64,000 nucleotides of DNA from Streptomyces rubiginosohelvolus. GTDB lineage: Bacteria > Actinomycetota > Actinomycetes > Streptomycetales > Streptomycetaceae. Every line of letters begins with the position of its first letter. The first letter of the stretch is position 1. Where the stretch lies: positions 104,456 through 168,455 of the forward strand of contig NZ_BMTW01000005.1 of assembly GCF_014649875.1 (NCBI RefSeq). The letters are read 5' to 3'. Under the pieces are notes generated by a model. That model worked only from the letters and a program-made list of their open reading frames with translations. It did not search any database and was not told the origin of the DNA. The position numbers were made by a program, and so were the translations under genes. This document shows, piece after piece, positions 26,329 through 33,036 of the stretch.

Positions 26329-27105
26329 TCAGTCGTCGTCGCCGTCCCGGTCGTCGTTCCGGTCGTCACGGTCGTCGCCGTGGTCGTCCCGGTCGTCCGC
26401 GCGGTCGTCCCGGTCGTCGCCGTCGTCGTCGCGGTCCACGGTGACCTTGCCGGTCTTGGCGTCCACGCGCAGTTCGTGCTGCTTGCCGTCCTTGCCCGCG
26501 ACGTCGACGTCCCAGCGCAGGACGTCGCTCCGGCTGCCGTTGTCGTCGTCATCGTCGTCGTCCAGGTCGATCGACGTGATGGTGCCCGGCGCGGTCTTCA
26601 GGGCGGCCGCGGCCGCCTCGTTCAGGGTGACGGCGGAGGAGCGGGGCGCGTGGTCGTCACGGTCGTCGTTGTCGTCGTCGCGGGTCTTGAGGACCTTGCC
26701 GTCGGCGGCGTCCACCGTGACGTCATGCCACTTCTTGTCGGAGCCCCGGACGTCCAGCTCCCACACCGCACGGCCGTTGTGGTCGTCGTCGTCCCGGTCC
26801 AGCTCGGCCTGGGTGACCGTGCCCGGAACGCTCTTCAGCGCGGCGGCGACGGCCTGGTCGAGGGAGATCCCGGCGCTCTTCGCGGCGGCCGGGGCGCGGT
26901 CGTCGGCCCGGTCGTCCGACCGGTCGTCGGAGGCGTCGTCCGTACGGTCGTCCCGGTCGTCGTCGGCGAGGCTCACGGTGCCCGCGCTCCTGGTGGACGT
27001 GCGGTCGCGGTCGCCGTCGCTGTCCGCGAAGGCGACGGTGGCGGCGGTCGTGCCGCTGATCAGAACGGCCGCGGTGATCGCTGCGATGGTGACGTTGCGC
27101 TTCAT
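26329..27105 (-). CDS. Exported PepSY protein with Asp/Arg-rich repeats
   Basis: The 258-residue precursor begins with a signal peptide (MKRNVTIAAITAAVLISGTTAATVAFA). Two PepSY domains follow. The first runs ISLDQAVAAALKSVPGTVTQAELDRDD...WELDVRGSDKKWHDVTVDAADGKVL. The second runs VTLNEAAAAALKTAPGTITSIDLDDD...WDVDVAGKDGKQHELRVDAKTGKVTV. Before, between and after them are runs built from DDR, DDD and DRDD units, the last about 35 residues long. The charge pattern suggests binding of divalent cations, or repulsion and extension in the wall; neither is shown. PepSY domains are thought to inhibit or modulate proteases and to accompany two-component systems. The gene faces such a system across a promoter region containing phased repeats. 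Confidence 0.87.
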   Translation of the reverse strand: MKRNVTIAAITAAVLISGTTAATVAFADSDGDRDRTSTRSAGTVSLADDDRDDRTDDASDDRSDDRADDRAPAAAKSAGISLDQAVAAALKSVPGTVTQAELDRDDDDHNGRAVWELDVRGSDKKWHDVTVDAADGKVLKTRDDDNDDRDDHAPRSSAVTLNEAAAAALKTAPGTITSIDLDDDDDDDNGSRSDVLRWDVDVAGKDGKQHELRVDAKTGKVTVDRDDDGDDRDDRADDRDDHGDDRDDRNDDRDGDDD

Positions 27106-27164
27106 GAGGTTCCTCCCCGAGAGCTGCTGTGCTGGTTGACGGGGTCCACACTGCCGACCCGATG

Positions 27165-27205
27165 CTGAACGCAGCCTGAAGCCACCTGAAGGCGTCTTCA
27201 GGTGG
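27165..27205. promoter_or_regulatory. Phased CTGAA direct repeats plus 10-bp inverted repeat: likely response-regulator site
   Basis: CTGAA occurs at 27165-27169, 27176-27180 and 27186-27190, at spacings of 11 and 10 bp, as expected for an OmpR/PhoB-type regulator binding as tandem dimers. The last copy is part of a perfect inverted repeat, CCACCTGAAG (27182-27191) and CTTCAGGTGG (27196-27205). The array lies 60 bp from the PepSY start and 20 bp from the regulator start, so it can control both. Binding by the adjacent regulator is inferred. Confidence 0.65.
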
Positions 27206-27224
27206 AGTTTGCGAGGCTGTGCGC

Positions 27225-27887
27225 ATGCGCCTGTTGATCGTGGAGGACGAGAAGCGTCTCGCGGTGTCCCTGGCCAGGGGACTGACCGCCGAGGGCTTCG
27301 CCGTGGATGTCGTGCACGACGGCCTGGAAGGGCTGCACCGGGCGAGCGAGGGCGGCTACGACCTGGTGATCCTCGACATCATGCTGCCCGGCATGAACGG
27401 CTACCGCGTCTGCTCGAACCTGCGCGCCGCCGGACACGAGGTGCCCATCCTCATGCTCACCGCCAAGGACGGCGAGTACGACGAGGCCGAGGGCCTGGAC
27501 ACCGGCGCCGACGACTATCTGACCAAGCCCTTCAGCTACGTCGTCCTCGTCGCCCGCGTCCGCGCCCTGCTGCGCCGGCGCGGGGCCGGAACCGCCGCGC
27601 CCGTCCTGACCGTCGGCCCCCTGCGCATCGACACCGCCGCCCGCCGGGTGATCCGCGGTGAGGACGAAGTCACCCTCACCGCGAAGGAGTTCGCCGTACT
27701 GGAGCAACTCGCCCTGCGCGCCGGGCAGGTGGTCAGCAAGGCGGAGATCCTGGAGCACGTCTGGGACTTCGCCTACGACGGCGACCCGAACATCGTCGAG
27801 GTCTACATCTCCACCCTGCGCCGCAAGTTGGGCGCCGCCGCCATCCGTACCGTACGCGGCGCCGGCTACCGGCTGGAGGCGAAGTGA
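27225..27887 (+). CDS. OmpR/PhoB-family response regulator
   Basis: A 220-residue regulator with the receiver acidic residues EDE at 7-9, Asp51 in YDLVILDIMLPGMNGY, Thr in LMLTAKD and Lys in YLTKPFSY. A winged-helix output domain follows (VTLTAKEFAVLEQLALRAGQVVSKAEILEHVWD, then IVEVYISTLRRKLG). ATG 27225 is preceded by a GTG two codons upstream; the ATG matches the usual MRLLIVEDE start. Its stop overlaps the kinase start by 4 bp. The phased repeats just upstream suggest autoregulation together with control of the PepSY gene. Confidence 0.94.
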   Translation: MRLLIVEDEKRLAVSLARGLTAEGFAVDVVHDGLEGLHRASEGGYDLVILDIMLPGMNGYRVCSNLRAAGHEVPILMLTAKDGEYDEAEGLDTGADDYLTKPFSYVVLVARVRALLRRRGAGTAAPVLTVGPLRIDTAARRVIRGEDEVTLTAKEFAVLEQLALRAGQVVSKAEILEHVWDFAYDGDPNIVEVYISTLRRKLGAAAIRTVRGAGYRLEAK

Positions 27888-29332
27888 GGTCCGTCCGGGC
27901 CAGGGCCGCCCTCGGGGCCACCCTGGTCGTCGCCGTCGCCCTGATCGGGGCCGGTCTCGCCGTGCTCCTGGTCCTGCGGGACAACCTGATCGGCCAGGCG
28001 GACCTCCAGGCCGAGGTGGCGGCCCGCGACGTGGCCGGACAGCTCGCCACGGGCACCGCGTACGACGACCTGGAGCTGGACGACGAGGAGGACCACCCGG
28101 TCCAGGTGGTCGACGAGGAGGGCCGGGTCGTCATCGTCTCCAAGGACCTGCGGGCCGTCACCGGCACCGGCGCGACGGACGTCACCCCCGTGCCCTCGGC
28201 CTCGGCGGGGGCCACCCCGTCACCCGACGACGATGACGACGGGGACGACGGCCAGGACGACGACAGCAGCCGCCCGGACTCGGGCGAGGTGTCCTCCGAC
28301 GACCCGGAGTTCTCCGACGGCACCGCCACCGTCGACCGCACCACCGCCGACTACCGCTTCGCCGCCGTAAAGGCGACCACCCGGGACGGGGTCACCCTGA
28401 CCGTGTACGCGGGCGCCCCGCTCGCCGCCGAGCAGGAGGCGGTCGGCACCGTGCGCGGGGCCATGCTGACCGGGCTGCCGGTCCTGCTGGTCGTCGTCGC
28501 CGGGGTGACCTGGCTGGTGACCCGGCGCGCACTGCGGCCCGTCGAGGACATCCGCCGCGAGATGGCCGCCATCACCGCCTCCGAGGACCTGGCCCGCCGG
28601 GTGCCGGAGCCCGATTCGCGGGACGAGATCGCCGCGCTGGCCCGGACGACGAACGAGACGCTGACCGTCCTGGAGGCGTCCGTGGAGCGGCAGCGGCGGT
28701 TCGTCGCGGACGCCTCGCACGAACTGCGTTCCCCGATCGCCTCGCTCCGTACCCAGCTGGAGGTCGCCGAGGCCCACCCGGAGCTGCTGGACCTCCCGGG
28801 CGCGGTCGCCGACACCGTACGGCTCCAGGTGCTGGCGGCGGATCTGCTGCTGCTGGCCCGGCTGGACGCGGGGGAGAAGCCCGGCGGCGGGACGGTGGAG
28901 CTGGGCGCGCTGGTCCGCGAGGAGGTCTCGCAGCGGACCGGGGACCGGATCGCGGTGGCGGTGGAGGTCCCGGAGGGCGGCGCGTTCGAGGTGAACGGGT
29001 CGCGGGGGCAGCTGTCCCGGGTGATCGGCAATCTGCTGGACAACGCCCAGCGGCACGCCGAAGGCAGCGTCGCGGTGTCGGTGGCGGCCGACGGGCGCGG
29101 CGTGCGGGTCGAGGTCCGGGACGACGGGGCGGGCGTACCCGAGGACGAGCGGGAGCGGATCTTCGAACGGTTCGTCCGGCTCGACGACGCCCGCAGCCGC
29201 GACGACGGCGGCGCCGGTCTCGGCCTCGCCATCGCCCGGGACGTCGCGGCCCGCCACGGCGGAACGCTGACGGTGCACCGGGCGGAGGAGGGCGGTGCGG
29301 CCTTCCGGCTGTGGCTGCCGCGCCCGGCCTGA
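27884..29332 (+). CDS. Membrane histidine kinase with an Asp-rich extracellular insert
   Basis: A 482-residue kinase partnering the preceding regulator. The first membrane segment is LGATLVVAVALIGAGLAVLLVL. An extracellular domain follows (about 35-185) that contains a dense acidic stretch (SPDDDDDGDDGQDDDSS and SSDDPEFSDG). The second membrane segment is MLTGLPVLLVVVAGVTWLVT. HAMP (RRALRPVEDIRREMAAI), HisKA with His279 in FVADASHELRSPIASL, and HATPase with NLLDNAQRHA, VRDDGAGVPEDERE and GAGLGLAIARDVAARHGG complete it. The acidic insert parallels the Asp-rich PepSY protein encoded divergently, which points to a shared cation or cationic-peptide signal; this is inference. Confidence 0.93.
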   Translation: MRSVRARAALGATLVVAVALIGAGLAVLLVLRDNLIGQADLQAEVAARDVAGQLATGTAYDDLELDDEEDHPVQVVDEEGRVVIVSKDLRAVTGTGATDVTPVPSASAGATPSPDDDDDGDDGQDDDSSRPDSGEVSSDDPEFSDGTATVDRTTADYRFAAVKATTRDGVTLTVYAGAPLAAEQEAVGTVRGAMLTGLPVLLVVVAGVTWLVTRRALRPVEDIRREMAAITASEDLARRVPEPDSRDEIAALARTTNETLTVLEASVERQRRFVADASHELRSPIASLRTQLEVAEAHPELLDLPGAVADTVRLQVLAADLLLLARLDAGEKPGGGTVELGALVREEVSQRTGDRIAVAVEVPEGGAFEVNGSRGQLSRVIGNLLDNAQRHAEGSVAVSVAADGRGVRVEVRDDGAGVPEDERERIFERFVRLDDARSRDDGGAGLGLAIARDVAARHGGTLTVHRAEEGGAAFRLWLPRPA

Positions 29333-29354
29333 TCCGCCGGACAGGCCCCGGTCG

Positions 29355-29831
29355 CTACAGCTTGCCGCGCTTGCCGCGCAGGTGTTCCGCGATCGGGGTC
29401 AGTGCCGCGTGCAGATCGGTCAGCGCCTCGGGGGACAGCAGGTCCATGAAGTGCTGCCGCACCGAGTCGACGTGGTGCGGGGCGACCTTCCGCATCGTCT
29501 CCGCGCCGTGCTCGGTGAGGACGGCGAACAGTCCGCGCCGGTCCGATTCGCAGTGCGTACGCCGTACCAGACCGGCGGTCTCCATGCGGGTGATCTGGTG
29601 CGAGAGCCGGCTCTTGGACTGCAGGGTGGCGGCGGCGAGGTCGCTCATCCGCATCCGCTGGTCGTCCGACTCGGAGAGGTTGACCAGGATCTCGTAGTCG
29701 TTCATGGTCAGGCCGAACGGCTGGAGGTCCTTCTCCAGCTGGTGCATCAGCAGCCTGCTGACGTCCAGGTGGGTGCGCCATGCGCACTGCTCCGCGTCGC
29801 TCAGCCAGCGGGTGGCCGTCTCGGTCTCCAT
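29355..29831 (-). CDS. absC: MarR-family regulator AbsC
   Basis: The 158-residue sequence (METETATRWLSDAEQCAWRTHLDVSRLLMHQLEKDLQ...) corresponds closely to S. coelicolor AbsC, a zinc-sensitive MarR regulator needed for antibiotic production under zinc limitation. The winged helix-turn-helix includes MRMSDLAAATLQSKSRLSHQITRMETAGLVRRTHCESDRRGLFAVLTEHG. The start ATG 29831 sits close behind a possible -10 (TAGAAT), so the leader is short. It is convergent with the two-component system and ends about 20 bp from it; the AIM24 genes lie upstream on the same strand. Its targets, by analogy, are distant antibiotic and zinc genes. Confidence 0.93.
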   Translation of the reverse strand: METETATRWLSDAEQCAWRTHLDVSRLLMHQLEKDLQPFGLTMNDYEILVNLSESDDQRMRMSDLAAATLQSKSRLSHQITRMETAGLVRRTHCESDRRGLFAVLTEHGAETMRKVAPHHVDSVRQHFMDLLSPEALTDLHAALTPIAEHLRGKRGKL

Positions 29832-29935
29832 ATATGGATTCTACCTAAGAAGTTGAAAGCCGGACGAAATCGGCGAGGTCTGGGGAGTGTGACAATCGGC
29901 GCAGACGTTCGATGTCACACTCCGCAGACTACCGC

Positions 29936-30709
29936 TCACAAACCGAAGCGACGCTGGAGGTCCCCCAGCTGGCCGGGCATGCGCGGGGTGGTGCCGTGTT
30001 GACCGCCACCGCCCGGCCCGCCCGGAACGCCCGGCTCGTTCGGCACGAAGCCCGTCGCCTGCTCCGCCGTCAGCGCCTCGGACGACTGGAGCAGCACCGT
30101 GCCCGCCCCGACGAACTCGAACTGGTGCTCCTCGCCCGACGTCCCGCCGATCCCCGTCAGTGACCGGATCCCGCCCATCACGCCCGTCATGTACCCGTGG
30201 TCGTAGTGGTGGCAGGGGGAGGGGCAGTCGGCCCACCCCACCAGCGCCTGCGGGTCCACCCGCAGCGGCGGCTCCATGAAGACCACCGGACCGTTGGAAG
30301 CGGCCACGAACTTCCCTGTGCCGATCAGCGTCACGAACCCCGGCACGATCGACTGCTTCAGCGCGAGCGACGGCTCGTACGCCAGCAGGTTCCCGGACCG
30401 GATCGTCAGGTTCCCGTCGTCCAGGTCGAAGGAGTTCACATCGAAGGCCCGGTCGGCCAACAGCATCTTCCCGCTGCCCTCGGCCACCACCCAGTCGCTC
30501 GCGTGCAGCGGCGAATGGAAGCTCGTGCGCACCAGCCGCTCGAACCGGCCGTGCCCGATGCCGTCGAAGTTGATCTGCCCGTAGTAGGCGATCATCTTGC
30601 CCTTCTGCAGGAACCACCGGCTCCCCTTGAGCTCCACGCAGAAGGTGTAGGAGTTGACGTTGTCGTCCGACGGCAGCGTCATCGGATCGAAGACCACGGG
30701 CGTGCTCAC
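29936..30709 (-). CDS. AIM24-family protein, third of a tandem trio
   Basis: A 257-residue protein of the AIM24 family (named after a yeast mitochondrial protein; beta-rich, membrane- or lipid-associated role proposed, biochemistry unknown). Family pattern: FCVELKGSRWFLQKGKMIAYYGQINFDGIGHG..., VVAEGSGKMLLADRAFDVNSFDL, GNLTIRSGNLLAYEPSL, GFVTLIGTGKFVAASNGP. Only this paralogue has a Cys/His cluster, WADCPSPCHHYDHGYM, and a Gly-rich tail ending QHGTTPRMPGQLGDLQRRFGL. GTG 30709 has GGAGGAG just upstream and overlaps the stop of the preceding gene by 4 bp, showing coupling. No signal peptide is present, so it is probably cytoplasmic or peripheral. Confidence 0.9.
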   Translation of the reverse strand: MSTPVVFDPMTLPSDDNVNSYTFCVELKGSRWFLQKGKMIAYYGQINFDGIGHGRFERLVRTSFHSPLHASDWVVAEGSGKMLLADRAFDVNSFDLDDGNLTIRSGNLLAYEPSLALKQSIVPGFVTLIGTGKFVAASNGPVVFMEPPLRVDPQALVGWADCPSPCHHYDHGYMTGVMGGIRSLTGIGGTSGEEHQFEFVGAGTVLLQSSEALTAEQATGFVPNEPGVPGGPGGGGQHGTTPRMPGQLGDLQRRFGL

Positions 30710-31356
30710 AGCTTCTCCTCCGACGCCTGGACGTACACCGCACCGTTCCCGCTCAGCTCCAGCTGGAACGCCTCGCCGGAGCCCCGCCCGACCATGTCCC
30801 GCCAGCCGACCGCCGTGGACAGCTTGTTGCGGACGTCCCCGTGGTGGGCGACATAGGCCTGCGGATCCACATGGACGTCCCGGCCCGGGGTGATCGGCAG
30901 CTCGATCACCCCGCCGTGCGCCATCACGGCGACCGCGCCGTGCCCCTTGAGCGTGGTGGTGAACAGGCCCTGGCCGGTCACCTGGCCGCGCACCATGCCC
31001 ATGACCCCGCCCTGCGAGCCCATGAACATCGTGCCCTGCTGGAGCGTCCCGTCGAAGGCGAGCAGCCGGTCGGCCTCCACGTACAGGGTGTCGCCCGACA
31101 GATTGATCACCTGGATGTGGTGGCCGCCGTGGCCGAACATCACCGTGCCCGACCCCTCGACCGTCATCAGCGGCGTCGCCTCGCCCGCCACCCGGCGGCC
31201 GATCATCGACGCGACGCCGCCCTGGCCGCCCTGGATGTTCGGGGTGAAGGAGACCTCGCCCCGGTACGCCAGCATCGCGCCGCGCTGGCTGAACAGCTTC
31301 TGGCCCGGGGCGAGCGTGGCCTCGACCATCTTGGAGTTGATCTCGCGGAACGGCAT
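30706..31356 (-). CDS. AIM24-family protein, second of a tandem trio
   Basis: A 216-residue AIM24 protein: MPFREINSKMVEATLAPGQKLFSQRGAMLAYRGEVSFTPN, then VASMIGRRVAGEATPLMTVEGSGTVMFGHGGHHIQVINLSGDTLYVEADRLLAFD and GLFTTTLKGHGAVAVMAHGG. It shares these repeating strands with the gene upstream (GLFTTTVEGTGQAAIMSDGA; DTLYVEASNLLATD), so they are paralogues. Its ATG overlaps the upstream stop (TGATG), and its stop overlaps the downstream GTG. All three proteins should therefore be made in similar amounts, which suggests a hetero-oligomer. The family's molecular function is not established. Confidence 0.9.
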   Translation of the reverse strand: MPFREINSKMVEATLAPGQKLFSQRGAMLAYRGEVSFTPNIQGGQGGVASMIGRRVAGEATPLMTVEGSGTVMFGHGGHHIQVINLSGDTLYVEADRLLAFDGTLQQGTMFMGSQGGVMGMVRGQVTGQGLFTTTLKGHGAVAVMAHGGVIELPITPGRDVHVDPQAYVAHHGDVRNKLSTAVGWRDMVGRGSGEAFQLELSGNGAVYVQASEEKL

Positions 31357-31988
31357 CAGACATCGCCCCCGACGGTGTTGCGCTCGCTGGGCTGGACGTA
31401 GACGAGCCCGTCGCCCTCGAAGCGGATCTGGAACGCCTCGCCGGAGCCCTCGCCCATCAGCGTCCGGAAGTTCACACCCGACTGGAAGCTCTGCTGGAGC
31501 CGGCCCTGGTGGGCGATGTACGCGCCGGGGTCGACCATCAGCGGATACTGCGGCGACACCCGCAGCAGCACCGCCGCCCCGTCCGACATGATCGCCGCCT
31601 GCCCGGTGCCCTCCACCGTGGTGGTGAACAGGCCGTTGCCGCTCGCCCCGCCGCGCAGCCCGGTGAACGTGGTGCCCGTGCGCAGCCCGGCGTCGGTGGC
31701 CAGCAGATTGCTCGCCTCCACATACAGGGTGTCGCCGTGCAGGGAGACCAGATTGATCTCGCTCGCCCGGTCGGCGAAGTAGCAGGTGCCCTGCCCGGAC
31801 ACTTCCATCACGGTCATCTGCTCGCCGGTCAGCCGGCGGGTCACCATGCCGCGCAGCCCCTCACCGCCGCCGGACATCTTCTTGAAGGTCATCCGGCCGT
31901 CGTACGCGACCATCGAGCCGTTCTTCGCCTTGACGGCATCGCCGGTCAGATCGACGGCGAGCGTCTTGCTGCCTTGGAGTCGGAACAT
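31356..31988 (-). CDS. AIM24-family protein, first of a tandem trio
   Basis: A 210-residue AIM24 protein starting MFRLQGSKTLAVDLTGDAVKAKNGSMVAYDGRMTFKKMSGG. MVTRRLTGEQMTVMEVSGQGTCYFADRASEINLVSLHGDTLYVEASNLLATD and GLFTTTVEGTGQAAIMSDGAAVLLRV follow. ATG 31988 begins at the conserved strand; an upstream start at 32015 would add an unconserved peptide. It opens a three-gene operon with overlapping stops and starts. It is divergent from the DUF3817 gene at 32213, so the 224-bp gap between them should carry both promoters; it also holds a short G+C hairpin near 32114-32131. Confidence 0.9.
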   Translation of the reverse strand: MFRLQGSKTLAVDLTGDAVKAKNGSMVAYDGRMTFKKMSGGGEGLRGMVTRRLTGEQMTVMEVSGQGTCYFADRASEINLVSLHGDTLYVEASNLLATDAGLRTGTTFTGLRGGASGNGLFTTTVEGTGQAAIMSDGAAVLLRVSPQYPLMVDPGAYIAHQGRLQQSFQSGVNFRTLMGEGSGEAFQIRFEGDGLVYVQPSERNTVGGDV

Positions 31989-32212
31989 CGCCACGCCCCG
32001 AAGGTAGCCCGCCACCCCGCGCCCGTACCAGGTCCGACCGAACCGTTACGCCCCTGATGCGTACCCGGACCGGCCCTGATATGCGGTGATACGCGCGGCC
32101 CTACCACGCGGCGGCCCCCGGCTCCGGGGGCGTAGCGGAGCGATGCCACAATGGGGGCGGCTTGTGCCCGCGTTCACAAGCCCGCATGCTCCCTCTCACC
32201 GAAGGTGCCCTC

Positions 32213-32563
32213 GTGGACATCAAGACCGCTTCCGCCCTGCACCGGCTGCGCCTCATCTCGCTTCCCGAGGCGCTCTCCTTCCCGGCGCTCCTCATTTTCG
32301 GCTCGCTGCTCATGCGCGTCTCGGACATCGACTTCCTGATGCCGCCCCTCGGCATGATCCACGGCGTCCTCTTCACGATCTACGTCGTGTTCCTGCTGGA
32401 TGTCTGGGTCAAGGCCAAGTGGCCGCTCAAGCGCGTCGCGCTCTTCTTCCTCCTCGCCGTCATCCCCTTCGGCGGTCTCTACGGCGACAAGCTCCTCAAG
32501 AAGTACGAGGCCGACGGCGTCATCGCCGCCCGCGCCCGGCGCGAGGGCACGGTCAGCGCATGA
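32213..32563 (+). CDS. DUF3817 integral membrane protein (copy 1)
   Basis: A 116-residue protein with three hydrophobic segments: [42 protein letters not shown] and [18 protein letters not shown]. The [11 protein letters not shown] core and the following KAKWPLKR are characteristic of DUF3817 and recur in the protein at 41211. GTG 32213 has GAAGGTG upstream and gives the conserved N-terminus. Its stop overlaps the start of the thiamine-binding-like gene by 4 bp. The function of the family is not known. Confidence 0.88.
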   Translation: MDIKTASALHRLRLISLPEALSFPALLIFGSLLMRVSDIDFLMPPLGMIHGVLFTIYVVFLLDVWVKAKWPLKRVALFFLLAVIPFGGLYGDKLLKKYEADGVIAARARREGTVSA

Positions 32564-32856
32564 TCGTCGCGTTCTCGGTCTCGCCGCTCGGAGTCGGCGA
32601 GGACGTCGGGGAGTACGTCGCCGACGCCGTACGGGTGGTGCGGGAATCCGGGCTCCCCAACCGCACCGACGCGATGTTCACCTCCATCGAGGGGGAGTGG
32701 GACGAGGTCATGGACGTCGTCAAGCGCGCCGTGGCCGCCGTCGAGGCCCGCGCCGGTCGCGTCTCCCTGGTACTGAAGGCCGACATCCGGCCCGGCGTCA
32801 CCGACGGTCTGACCTCGAAGGTCGAGACCGTGGAGCGGTATCTCGGGGGCTCCTGA
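32560..32856 (+). CDS. MTH1187-family (thiamine-binding-like) small protein
   Basis: A 98-residue ferredoxin-like-fold protein: [58 protein letters not shown], then [29 protein letters not shown]. This matches the family of MTH1187/YqgV-like proteins, some of which bind thiamine or its precursors in a tetramer. It is translationally coupled (ATGA) to the DUF3817 gene, hinting that the membrane protein and this soluble protein act together; that is inference. A clear terminator follows. Confidence 0.88.
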   Translation: MIVAFSVSPLGVGEDVGEYVADAVRVVRESGLPNRTDAMFTSIEGEWDEVMDVVKRAVAAVEARAGRVSLVLKADIRPGVTDGLTSKVETVERYLGGS

Positions 32857-32899
32857 CCCTCTGACACACCGTCCGCGCGGCCTGTCGTGCGTTCACCCG

Positions 32900-32933
32900 A
32901 AAAGCCCCCGGCGCCACACGGCCGGGGGCTTTT
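32900..32933 (+). terminator. Intrinsic terminator after the DUF3817/thiamine-binding-like operon
   Basis: AAAAGCCCCCGGC (32900-32912) pairs perfectly with GCCGGGGGCTTTT (32921-32933) across an 8-base loop. The stem ends in a short T tract, giving a classical intrinsic terminator. Confidence 0.9.
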
Positions 32934-33036
32934 CCGGTCCCGGACCAAAAACCGCTCACTCGGACCTGCCAAGTCGACACGCCGTTAACCGTCCCCTTCT
33001 GTGGGGATATCAACCCGTTCGACAGTGGGAGGCACG

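Noticed and set aside
26329..26450. CGGTCGTC-type short tandem repeats that could look like a CRISPR or satellite array
   Set aside because: They encode the DDR/DRDD repeats of the PepSY protein in frame, have no unique spacers, and need no separate explanation.
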